DNA of 10,829 nt from Rhodospirillales bacterium (GTDB taxonomy: Bacteria > Pseudomonadota > Alphaproteobacteria > Rhodospirillales > Defluviicoccaceae), in assembly GCA_016712595.1 (NCBI GenBank), contig JADJQT010000009.1, forward strand, positions 1 to 10,829, written 5' to 3'. Of this stretch, positions 1-7,158 are shown piece after piece (positions within the stretch are counted from its first letter, which is position 1; every line of letters begins with the position of its first letter). The notes beneath the pieces were generated by a model. That model ran no database searches. It was given only the letters and a program-made list of their open reading frames with translations, and had not been told where the DNA came from. The position numbers were made by a program, and so were the translations under genes.

Positions 1-925
1 TCGGAGCCGACGGCGACGTCGCCGGCATCCGCCTTCGCGCCCGCCTCGACAGCCACAAGCTGATCGAAGAGTTCCGTGATCGCCGCCAACGTCGCCGCCG
101 CGGAGGCGCTGGAAGAACGCAAGCTGCCGGTGATGTACCGGGTGCATGACCAACCGTCACGGAGAAGCTCGAGAGCCTTCGCGATTTTCTCAAGACCCTC
201 AACCTCGCGTTCGCCCGTGGCCAGGTCGTTCGCTCGCGCGACTTCAATCGCATCCTCGAGCAAGTCGTCGGCCGGCCGGAAGCACGTCTCGTCAACGACG
301 TCGTTCTGCGCAGTCAGGCGCAGGCGGCCTACGATCCAACGAACATCGGCCATTTCGGTCTCGCGCTTCGCCGCTACTGTCACTTCACCTCGCCGATCCG
401 CCGTTATGCCGACCTGCCCGTCCACCGGGCCCTGATCGCGCTGCTGCATGCCGGCGACGACGGGCTCAGGGGCGATGGCGCGGATTTTCCCGCATCGCCG
501 AACACATTTCAGGCACCGAACGGCGAGCGGCAGCGGCCGAGCGCGATGCCGTCGACCGGTTCACGGCGGCGTTTCTCGCCGAGCGCGTCGGCGCGTCGAT
601 GCCGGGGCGGATCAGCGGCGTAACCCGCTTCGGGTTGTTCATAACCCTTGATGAGTCCGGCGCCGACGGCCTCGTTCCGATCAGCACCCTGCCCGACGAG
701 TACTACGTCCACGAGGAGGCGTCGCACCGTTTGATTGGTCGGGCGCAGGGCATCGCCTTTCGTCTTTGGCGATCGCGTCGAGACGCGATTGATCGAGGCC
801 AATCCGCTCACCGGCGGTATCCTGCTCGAACTTATGGGGTGGAATCCGCGAACCGAACCGGCGCGGGGCGCCCCCAAGGTGTCACGCTCCCGAAGACGTC
901 ACGCCCGGTGCGTCGGCGCCGCTAA
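1..925 (+). CDS. rnr: Ribonuclease R, C-terminal part (5' end outside window; frameshifted)
   Basis: RNase R is a cytoplasmic 3'-5' exoribonuclease that degrades structured RNA. About the last 300 residues are visible: the end of the catalytic RNB domain and the S1 RNA-binding domain. The RNB part reads VAAAEALEERKLPVMYRVHD, then the ribonuclease II family signature HFGLALRRYCHFTSPIRRY (nt ~349-411). The S1 part reads PGRISGVTRFGLFITLDESG, then GADGLVPISTLPDEYY and EANPLTGGILLELMG. No single frame gives this. The homologous segments run in frame 3, then 1, 3, 2 and 3, implying an extra base near 75, a missing base near 157, a missing base near 489 and an extra base near 767. The extra bases near 75 and 767 lie in CC and TTT runs. 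The true stop is uncertain: TAA at 923-925 in frame 2 gives a basic Arg-rich tail typical of RNase R, while TGA at 948-950 in frame 3 is the alternative. Identity is sure; whether the gene is really broken is not. Confidence 0.88.
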
Positions 926-942
926 GGGCGGAGATTCGCTGC

Positions 943-2038
943 ATGTCTGACTTCGTCCCGCTACCCGCGATCGCCGAATTTATCTTCGAACAGGCAAGTT
1001 TCCCCGCCGCCCATGCGTCGACGATCGCCAGCACGACGGATAGCCGCGTCGCGGCCTGGTTCGGCGGCACGCGCGAGGACACCGCGATGTCGGTATCTGG
1101 GTCGCCCGTAAGGAGGGCGCTCACTGGGTGCACCCGATCGAGGTCGCCGACGGCCGCATCGCCTTCCGCCGCCGCGTCCCGTGCTGGAATCCGGTGCTGT
1201 TTCAGCCACGCCTGGGACCGCTCTTGCTTTTCTACAAGCTTGGGCCGAGTCCCAGCCGCTGGTGGGGCATGATGGCGACTTCCACCGACGGCGGCCGCAC
1301 CTGGAGCGATTCGCGCCCACTTCCCCGGGGCATCCTCGACCGATCAAGAACAAGCCGATCGAGTGCGCCGACGGACGCTTGCTCTGCCCGTCCTCCGATG
1401 AGCAGGGACGCTGGCGCGTGCACGTCGAATTCTACGATCCCGCGAGCGATGGCTGGCACCGAGGTCCATCGTTGAACGACGGACGGACCTTCGCCGCGAT
1501 CCAGCCGTGCCTGCTCACCCACCCCGGCGGCGAGACGCAGATGCTGTGCCGGACCCGGCAGGCGACGATTGGCTCATGCCGATCGCAGGACGGCGGAAAA
1601 ACGTGGTCGCCCCTGGAAGCAAGCGAACTACCCAATCCCGACAGCGGAATCGACGCGGTGAACTTGGCGTCAGGCCACGTGCTGCTCGTCTACAACCACA
1701 GTCAGACAGGACGCTCGCCCCTCAACCTTGCCATCAGCAGCGACGGCAAACACTGGTCGGCGGTGGGCGTCCTCGAAGACGAACCCGGCGAATTTTCGTA
1801 TCCGGCGATCATCATGGACACCGCCGGACGGGTGCACGTCACCTACACCTGGAACCGGCGGCGTATCCGCCATGTCGCGTTTCTCGCCGAGGACATCCGC
1901 CCGCTGCCGATGGAGCATGGAATGTGGCCCGCCGGTGCGCCGAAACTGGGTGCGCCAAAACTGCCCCCGTCGCCACCTAAGCTGAGCCGTCTTCGCCGGC
2001 GGTGGCGAGCAGCCGTCAAGCCACCCGAGATGCGATAA
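943..2038 (+). CDS. Predicted neuraminidase / BNR Asp-box protein (frameshifted)
   Basis: Resembles the predicted-neuraminidase family (sialidase-like six-bladed beta-propeller). Three Asp boxes are visible: STDGGRTW (~nt 1276), SQDGGKTW (~nt 1585) and SSDGKHW (~nt 1738). Other family-like stretches are VAAWFGGTRE, PCWNPVLFQP, FYKLGPSPSRWWGM and IDAVNLASGHVLLVYNH. The product reads across three frames: frame 1 from ATG 943, frame 3 from about 1086, and frame 2 from about 1340 to TAA 2036-2038. One base is therefore missing near 1084 and another near 1338. Repaired length is about 365 residues, normal for the family. There is no signal peptide, so the protein is probably cytoplasmic, and true sialidase activity is doubtful; it may cleave or bind another glycan. 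The start follows GGAG by about 9 nt and lies just after rnr, so the two may be co-transcribed. The C-terminal ~30 residues are basic and proline-rich and may be a tail or a frame error. Confidence 0.78.
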
Positions 2039-2044
2039 AATAGA

Positions 2045-2236
2045 TCAGCGCGCCGCCCAGGCGACCATGGCGGCGATGCTGGAAATCAGCAGAATCCCGC
2101 AAACGACGGGAACAACAACATCCGGGTAGTCCGAGGCAATCGCGACACCTTTCCACTCGTCCGCCCGGAACCGGCCTCCGCCCGCAGCGTTGATCTCGCG
2201 GGTGCTTTGATCCCCTTTGCTCTTCCCCTTCAGCAC
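2045..2236 (-). CDS. Possible small single-pass membrane protein
   Basis: A 63-residue frame starting at GTG 2236, with GGAG placed 7 nt upstream, and ending in TGA. The N-terminal ~38 residues are hydrophilic and charged. The C-terminus is one clear hydrophobic segment (VVVPVVCGILLISSIAAMVAW) with a final Arg, giving a tail-anchored topology. Codons are mostly G/C-ending, as in neighbouring genes. A longer version from TTG 2335 is open, but its extra N-terminus looks like translated spacer. The stop codon lies only 6 nt from the stop of the convergent neuraminidase gene. No family was recognised. A caution: the + strand terminator at 2246-2276 abuts its ribosome-binding site, so this DNA is also read antisense. 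Moderate to low confidence that it is expressed. Confidence 0.42.
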   Translation of the reverse strand: MLKGKSKGDQSTREINAAGGGRFRADEWKGVAIASDYPDVVVPVVCGILLISSIAAMVAWAAR

Positions 2237-2245
2237 CTGATCTCC

Positions 2246-2276
2246 GGGGCGGTCGATCTCCGGCCGCCCCCTTTTT
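2246..2276 (+). terminator. Intrinsic terminator
   Basis: A perfect 7-bp GC stem (GGGGCGG at 2246-2252 with CCGCCCC at 2264-2270) encloses an 11-nt loop and is followed by C and five T residues (2272-2276). The T tract follows the stem only on the + strand, so it would stop rightward transcription, presumably the rnr/neuraminidase transcript ending 208 bp upstream. Read leftward, the stem has no following U run. Confidence 0.7.
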
Positions 2277-2345
2277 CCGCGCGCGTCAGGGGCGATGAGA
2301 GATGTTCCCGCGCGATGATCCTTAAGGCGGTTCAAGTCCGCCGGC

Positions 2346-3086
2346 TCAGAACAGCGTACCGATTCCCGCGAGCCCGTTTTCGCCGACGGTCAAGGTGAAT
2401 TGCGGCGCGTGATCCTTGGAGTCGGGCCCGCCGTAGATCTCGAATTCCGATACGGCGCGCGGCGGATTGATCGCAACGCCGGTTTCGTCCCACGAAAACA
2501 AGAGCGCCGGAAACGTCAGCGCGTTGAAGCCGTCCGAGGGATATTTCCAGGCGTTGAACGTTACACGGCCGTTGACGCAAGCGACCGCGGTCCAGAAGAA
2601 ATCCTCGGAGCGCAGGTAAAGGCCCTTCGGCGCCGGCTGGAAAAAGCCGCTGGTCACCAGTCTTTCGTCGAGCGCGTCGATGTCGCGCGCCGACAGCGTG
2701 CCGCGCGCCTTTCGTCCAGCGAACGGCGCGAGAATATCGAGCGGATCACCGATGATCGCGCCCGGATCCAAGGTCACGTCGCTGAGATCCGACGGCCCCA
2801 GCACCCGCGCGCGCAGGACGAAACCGCCGCCCTGGCTCGCCGGTGCGATGTCGTAGGTTCGCGCCTGCTTGATATAGATTCCATTGTAAACAAAGCGATA
2901 GAGATCGGTTGAGCCCTTCGCGCAGCGCGCGCGGATATCATCGCCGTTAATGTAGCTGAACCAGGTGAAGCGCTGAGACAGCGCGTCGTCATGGCCTGCG
3001 TAGCTGCACGACGACAAGACCGCCGCCAGCGCGACGACGGCGCCACGGGCAACGCGCGAAATACATCTAATAATTGCATAACTCAT
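2346..3086 (-). CDS. Lipoprotein of unknown function
   Basis: A 246-residue protein from ATG 3086. The N-terminus is a lipoprotein signal peptide: basic residues (R7, R11, R14), a hydrophobic run GAVVALAAVL, and lipobox LSSC with C27 as the likely lipidated cysteine. It is therefore predicted to be exported and membrane-anchored on the periplasmic side. The mature part is soluble, aromatic-rich and beta-looking (FTWFSYINGDDIRARC, DLYRFVYNGIYIKQARTY, LYLRSEDFFWTAVACVNGRV); the cysteines in ARC and VAC could form a disulfide. No known domain was recognised. The frame is open to 3314, but ATG 3086 was chosen because it places the signal peptide at the N-terminus and has a GAGAGGGA purine run upstream. 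It is divergent from the LuxR-type gene and 109 bp upstream of the small membrane-protein frame on the same strand. Confidence 0.75.
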   Translation of the reverse strand: MSYAIIRCISRVARGAVVALAAVLSSCSYAGHDDALSQRFTWFSYINGDDIRARCAKGSTDLYRFVYNGIYIKQARTYDIAPASQGGGFVLRARVLGPSDLSDVTLDPGAIIGDPLDILAPFAGRKARGTLSARDIDALDERLVTSGFFQPAPKGLYLRSEDFFWTAVACVNGRVTFNAWKYPSDGFNALTFPALLFSWDETGVAINPPRAVSEFEIYGGPDSKDHAPQFTLTVGENGLAGIGTLF

Positions 3087-3393
3087 TTCGCGGTCATCCC
3101 TCTCATCCCTGCGCCTCGGCCTGGACGCATTAGCGTGGTCCGCAGATGTTCGCTGATTTGCCACAATTATACCGCCTTGACGGTATTTATTTCCCGTGAT
3201 GCCCTCGAAAGTGGCATTATGACAACGATTTCTACATAGTTTAGCGGTTAAGGTTACAACCGCTTCCGCCTTCGCTCCAGTGGACCAGGGTCCCATGAAA
3301 CAGGTTACACGCACGAGTTGTGATAAGCGTCACAGTTTTCCGCGCCGCGAATCAATATCTTTAGCGGGAAATTACCAGGATGTCGCAAGGAAA
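3087..3393. promoter_or_regulatory. Divergent intergenic region with a -10 box toward the lipoprotein gene
   Basis: This 307-bp spacer lies between the divergent lipoprotein and LuxR genes. Its middle part (about 3150-3260) is clearly more AT-rich than the surroundings, as promoters are. On the - strand a perfect TATAAT lies at 3166-3171, with no good -35 at 17 nt. It would start a transcript near 3159 with a leader of about 73 nt to ATG 3086. No equally clear promoter was found for the LuxR gene. In-frame codons run upstream of 3394 but look non-coding. Confidence 0.45.
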
Positions 3394-4524
3394 ATGGGCG
3401 CGATTCCACCACAGATTGTTGCGGATTTCTACGATGCGAGCCTTGATGCGGCCGGCTGGCCGCAGGCGCTGTTCGCCATAGCGGAATGGTGCAAGGCCGA
3501 CGCGGCGTTCCTGCTGAACCACGACTTCGGCACGGGAACGGGCGCGATCGAGCGGGCGATCGGCATCGGTGCCGACGCGCAGGCGAGCTATCGCCACCAC
3601 CACGGCAAGGCGAATGCGTGGCTGCAGGCAGAGCACTTCTTTCGCGGTGCAAACGCCGTCGTTCGCGGCAGCGATATCCTCGACGCACACGCGATCAAGT
3701 CGACGCCGTTCTATCGCAGCTGGTTGAAGCCCATCGGCATCCTGCCCCACCTGTTCGCCGTGCTCGAGCGGCAGAACGGCCGTGTTACCCTGCTGGTGCT
3801 GGCGCGACGCGAGCAGAAAGCCGATTTCAACGACGAGATCGTCGAGGACCTCGGCGCGCTGCTGCCGGCGCTCAGTCGCGCGGTCCGCGTCGATGCGTCG
3901 CTGCGGGCGCACCGGGCGCTCGAGCGGTCGGCGATGCGGGCGATCGATTCGATGCCGTGCGGCGTGGCCATCCTCGATCGCAACGGTGCCCTGATCGAGG
4001 CCAACCCGTTCGCCAAGGCGGTGATCGACGCGCACGAAGGCGTCGTCATCATCAATGGCGGTCTCGCCACCGACGTCGCCGGCCGGCGGATGAAGCTCAA
4101 GGACATGCTGCCCAGCGGCCTGGAAACGACCAGCAAGGCGGTCGCCGACCATCTGTCGATGCTCTCGGTACCGCGAGCCTCGGGAAAACGGCCGCTCAAT
4201 CTGATGATCGTGCCGCTCGACGATGCGCTCGACGGGCGCGCTCCGGACGGACCGGCTGCCCTGCTGTTCATCGGCGATCCCGAACGCGCGGCCCGCTTCG
4301 ATCAGACGCGTATCGCCCGCCTCTACGGGCTGAGCCGGGCGGAATCGCGAGTCGCGGCGCTGCTCGCCAGCGGCTACCGGCTGGAGCAGGTCGCCGAAGC
4401 CCTCGACATCGCCTACGAGACGGTGCGCAAGCACCTAAAGCAGATATTCAGCAAGACCGGCACCTACCGCCAAGCGGAACTGGTGCGCATGCTGGTGACC
4501 GGACCCGCGGGCCTGGCGATCTGA
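3394..4524 (+). CDS. LuxR-family transcriptional regulator with PAS-like domain
   Basis: A 376-residue DNA-binding regulator. The C-terminus (about residues 308-368) is a LuxR-type helix-turn-helix: LYGLSRAESRVAALLASGY, then QVAEALDIAYETVRKHLKQI and FSKTGTYRQAELVRML. A PAS-like segment (about 178-290) contains SMPCGVAILDRNGALIEANPFA and probably binds a small ligand or mediates dimerisation. The N-terminal ~165 residues (IVADFYDASLDAAGWPQAL onward) match the conserved N-terminal region common in alphaproteobacterial LuxR-type regulators of this architecture; it is not the acyl-homoserine-lactone domain, so quorum sensing should not be assumed. ATG 3394 was chosen because homologous-looking sequence starts there and AAGG lies 3 nt upstream; upstream starts at 3280 (GTG) and 3295 (ATG) would add unrelated residues. 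The frame is intact. It may control the divergent lipoprotein gene. Targets are unknown. Confidence 0.88.
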   Translation: MGAIPPQIVADFYDASLDAAGWPQALFAIAEWCKADAAFLLNHDFGTGTGAIERAIGIGADAQASYRHHHGKANAWLQAEHFFRGANAVVRGSDILDAHAIKSTPFYRSWLKPIGILPHLFAVLERQNGRVTLLVLARREQKADFNDEIVEDLGALLPALSRAVRVDASLRAHRALERSAMRAIDSMPCGVAILDRNGALIEANPFAKAVIDAHEGVVIINGGLATDVAGRRMKLKDMLPSGLETTSKAVADHLSMLSVPRASGKRPLNLMIVPLDDALDGRAPDGPAALLFIGDPERAARFDQTRIARLYGLSRAESRVAALLASGYRLEQVAEALDIAYETVRKHLKQIFSKTGTYRQAELVRMLVTGPAGLAI

Positions 4525-5075
4525 TCCATCGCCCCCGTTCGGACACCTCGCCCGGACGCCCTCGCCGACGCGCTTGCAACGGCGTCTTGGCCGCCATTTC
4601 GGCAGACCGCGAGCGTAGGGCGGGTCGAGCGAAGCGATACTTGCCAAGCCAATGGAACCGAAAAACACCCCATCGTCGCGACCAACCGACTCCACGTCGC
4701 TCACGCCGCGTCGTGCGCAATCCCCCGACGGCCTCCATCCCGCCGGAAAGAACCCGCCCCCTCGGCCGGACCCGCGGCCACAAGGCATCACCCGCGATCC
4801 CTCGGCGCCCCATCTATGACCCGCATCACTCGACGCCCACCCTCGCCGGCCTTACCCTCCCCCTTCGGGTCGATTACGCCGGCGATTGTTCGGGAGTCCT
4901 CGTGCCACCCGACGTCACGGCGTCTTCAAGGGGGGCCATCATGCACGATATCCCATGACCGACTATTCGGCGCTTCGAATTGCTGGCGTCCGCAATGGCT
5001 CCTAAAGTGTCGAGACGCGGTAACAACATCAAGCTGGCAGCTTGGCACCTGATTACGCTGCGGAACGCGAACCAC
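4525..5075. other. Intergenic region, no convincing gene
   Basis: About 550 bp lie between the LuxR-type gene and the convergent LysR gene. Frames open here on both strands lack recognisable motifs, plausible start sites or sensible composition. Around 4609-4640 there is a GCGTAGGGCGGGTCGAGCG motif, of the type seen in dispersed intergenic elements of many proteobacteria (GTAGGGCGGGTT...AGCG-like). Weak 5-bp stems just after the LuxR stop (near 4564-4588) have no U tract. A 13-bp inverted repeat is listed separately. Confidence 0.5.
5031..5043. repeat. 13-bp perfect inverted repeat
   Basis: AAGCTG (5031-5036) and CAGCTT (5038-5043) are exact inverse complements around one central G. It lies 33 bp beyond the LysR stop codon. 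The loop is too short for a strong terminator and no T run follows, so it may be a protein-binding site or chance. Confidence 0.35.
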
Positions 5076-5978
5076 TTACGATGTATCATCCCGGTAACGT
5101 AGCGCGTCGACGACTGCAGCCATCGCCCGCGAGAGCTGGCGGCGGCTGGGGTAGTAGAGGTGGTAGCCCGGGAAGGGCGGGCACCAGTCGTCCAGCACGC
5201 GGACCAGCGAACCGGCGGCGAGGTCGCTCCGGACCAGCTCCTCCATGACGTACGCCAGCCCGGCGCCGGCTAGCGCCGCCGCGCGCTGGAGCCGCGAGTC
5301 GTTGACCACCATGCGCGCCTCCGCCCGGACGTTGAGGGCGCGGCCGTCCCGTTCCAGGTCCCACACTGCCACCCCGCCGTGGGTGGGGAAGCGCAGGCCG
5401 ATGCAGTCGTGCCGGGCCAGTTCGTCGGGCGAGGAAGGCGTACCGCGCGCAGCGAGGTAGTCCGGCGAGCCTACTACCGCCATCCGCAGCTCCGGCCCGA
5501 TGCGGACCGCCACCATGTCCAGCGCCAGCGTCTCGCCCAAGCGCACGCCGGCGTCGAACCCCTCGGCCGCGATGTCGACCAGGCCGTTGCTTACCACGAC
5601 CTCAGCGCGAAGGTCGGGGTAGCGCGGCAGGAGCTTGGCAAGGGCGGGGGTCAGGATCGTCTCGGCCGGGTGGTCTCCGGCGGTGATCCGCACGGTGCCG
5701 GCAGGCTTGTCGCGCAGATCGCTCAACCCTTCCAGCTCCGCGCCGACCTGGTCGAGGTACGGCCCCACCGTTCGCAGCAGCCGCTCGCCCGCCTCGGTGG
5801 CCGACACGCTGCGCGTCGTTCGCGTGAGCAGGCGGACGCCCAGCCGCTCTTCCAGTCTGCGGATCGTGTGGCTGAGCGCCGACGGCGAAACGCTGAGCCG
5901 GGCGGCGGCGCGAGTGAAGCTTCGTTCGCGCGCGACGGAAAGAAAAGCGGATAGGTCGGCGATCGGGTCGCGGGGCAT
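5076..5978 (-). CDS. LysR-family transcriptional regulator
   Basis: A full-length 300-residue LysR regulator. Residues ~4-63 form the winged helix-turn-helix, with the family pattern FLSVARERSFTRAAARLSVS, then PSALSHTIRRLEERLGVRLL and TRTTRSVSATEAGERLL. Residues ~88-295 form the co-inducer-binding domain, opening with GTVRITAGDHPAETILTPAL; GAGLAYVMEELV near the C-terminus is also typical. Start ATG 5978 gives the normal N-terminus, although the upstream ribosome-binding site is weak. It is transcribed divergently from the hydrolase-cupin-dehydrogenase operon, the classic arrangement for a LysR protein controlling its neighbours and itself. The co-inducer is unknown; a substrate or product of the operon enzymes is the natural guess. 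Confidence 0.93.
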   Translation of the reverse strand: MPRDPIADLSAFLSVARERSFTRAAARLSVSPSALSHTIRRLEERLGVRLLTRTTRSVSATEAGERLLRTVGPYLDQVGAELEGLSDLRDKPAGTVRITAGDHPAETILTPALAKLLPRYPDLRAEVVVSNGLVDIAAEGFDAGVRLGETLALDMVAVRIGPELRMAVVGSPDYLAARGTPSSPDELARHDCIGLRFPTHGGVAVWDLERDGRALNVRAEARMVVNDSRLQRAAALAGAGLAYVMEELVRSDLAAGSLVRVLDDWCPPFPGYHLYYPSRRQLSRAMAAVVDALRYRDDTS

Positions 5979-6070
5979 TGCTGACGCTCGTTCACAAGAA
6001 CATGCGTGTTGTTACGTCTAATCGACACAGCGCCGGACGCCTAGATCGTTTCAAGCAAAGGAGGCGAGAC
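5979..6070. promoter_or_regulatory. LysR/operon divergent control region
   Basis: A 92-bp spacer between the start codons. An imperfect dyad is centred near 6004: AACA (5999-6002), TGCG, TGTT (6007-6010), with partial symmetry extending outward (ACAAG / GTT). It is a candidate LysR operator, although a clean T-N11-A core was not found. TCTAAT at 6017-6022 is a plausible -10 for the rightward operon, without a good -35 at 17 nt, as expected for an activator-dependent promoter. AAAGGAGG at 6057-6064 is a near-perfect Shine-Dalgarno placed 6 nt before ATG 6071 and fixes the hydrolase start. Confidence 0.5.
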
Positions 6071-7144
6071 ATGCAGACCGTCACTGACGTTCCGGTGTGC
6101 GCGTTGAACAGGCGCAGCCTGCTCAAGCTCACGGGCGCGACCGCCGCCGTCCTGGGCGCGACGGCGCTGCCGGGCGGTGCGGCGATCGCGCAGGGCACGG
6201 ATGCTTGGGACAAAACCTTCCCCAGGAGCGACCGCGCTGACCACTGCAAGGTCGCCTACACCAATCGGCTGGGCATTCGGCTTGTCGCGGACCTGTACAG
6301 CCCGCGCAATTGGGACCGGTCGCGGCGGCATCCCGCACTCGTGGTGGGCACGCCGTTCGGCGCGGTGAAGGAGCAGGCGTCGGGACTCTACGCGCAAACT
6401 ATGGCCGAGCGCGGCTTCGTGGCTATCGCTCACGACCCGTCCTATGTCGGCGAGAGCGGCGGCAAGCCGCACCGCACTGCCTCGTTCGAGGCGTTGGTCG
6501 AGGACTTCAGCGCCGGCGTCGACCAGCTGGGGCGACTGCCGTTCGTAGATCGCGAGCGCATCGGCGTGCTCGGCGTCTGCGGCAGCGGCGGCTTCGGGCT
6601 GGCGGCCGCGCAGGTCGACCCGCGCATCAAGGCCGTCGCCACCGTCGCGATGTACGACATCGGCCAGGCGATGCGGCAGGGCTTGGCGGACCGGCTCGAC
6701 CTGTCGGCCTTCCGGCGCAACCTCGATGCGGTCGCGGCTCAGCGCTGGGCGGAGGTCGACGGCGCGGCCCCGCTGATGGCGTCCGGCACGCCCGAGCGGC
6801 TGACGACGGACTCGACCGCGATCGACCGGGAGTTCTTCGACTACTACCGCACGCCGCGAGGGAGCCACCCGCGTGCGACCACGGCGTTCCTGCGCACGAG
6901 CCACGCGCCAATGGCGCTCGGCTCGGCGTTCGACCACCTCGACTGGATCTCGCCGCGGCCGCTGCTGTTCGTGACCGGCGACCGCGCGCACTCGCGAGCG
7001 TTCAGCGAACAAGCCTTCCGGCTCGCGGCCGACCCGAAGGAGCTGCTGGTCGTGCCGAACGCCGGTCACGTCGACCTCTACGACGGGGTCGACCTGATCC
7101 CATTCGACAAGCTCGACGCCTTCTTCCGCACTCACCTCGCATGA
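6071..7144 (+). CDS. Tat-exported alpha/beta hydrolase
   Basis: A 357-residue hydrolase. The N-terminus is a twin-arginine signal: NRRSLLKLTG (R14-R15), a hydrophobic run, and probable cleavage after AIAQG near residue 40, so the folded enzyme is sent to the periplasm. The body fits the YcjY/dienelactone-hydrolase-like alpha/beta fold: GTPFGAVKEQ, IAHDPSYVGESGG (oxyanion/cap region), nucleophile elbow GVCGSGGFG (C170, S172), acid candidate D304 in LFVTGDRAHS, and base H333 in PNAGHVDLYD. Whether C170 (dienelactone-hydrolase style) or S172 is the nucleophile cannot be settled by eye. The substrate is probably an ester, lactone or related carbonyl compound. It is first in the operon, with an excellent ribosome-binding site. 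Its stop overlaps an ATG (ATGA at 7141-7144) and the cupin start follows 14 nt later. The frame is intact. Confidence 0.88.
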   Translation: MQTVTDVPVCALNRRSLLKLTGATAAVLGATALPGGAAIAQGTDAWDKTFPRSDRADHCKVAYTNRLGIRLVADLYSPRNWDRSRRHPALVVGTPFGAVKEQASGLYAQTMAERGFVAIAHDPSYVGESGGKPHRTASFEALVEDFSAGVDQLGRLPFVDRERIGVLGVCGSGGFGLAAAQVDPRIKAVATVAMYDIGQAMRQGLADRLDLSAFRRNLDAVAAQRWAEVDGAAPLMASGTPERLTTDSTAIDREFFDYYRTPRGSHPRATTAFLRTSHAPMALGSAFDHLDWISPRPLLFVTGDRAHSRAFSEQAFRLAADPKELLVVPNAGHVDLYDGVDLIPFDKLDAFFRTHLA

Positions 7145-7158
7145 ACCGGAGAGCAGCC

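Noticed and set aside
2326..2342. GGCGG-TTCAAGT-CCGCC looks like a tRNA T-arm (5-bp stem, TTCRANY-type loop), suggesting a tRNA gene or an att-site remnant.
   Set aside because: No matching 5' acceptor strand (CTGAGCC), D-arm or anticodon arm lies upstream, and no CCA end follows. Treated as chance.
3177..3182. TTGACG as a -35 box for the LuxR-type gene.
   Set aside because: No -10-like hexamer lies 16-18 bases downstream on the + strand.
3280..3393. N-terminal extension of the LuxR-type protein from GTG 3280 or ATG 3295.
   Set aside because: The added 33-38 residues do not resemble the family, and the 3394 ATG has its own AAGG and family-like N-terminus.
3361..4434. A 357-codon open frame on the - strand.
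   Set aside because: It is antisense to the well-supported LuxR-type gene, has no recognisable motif, and is open only because of high GC.
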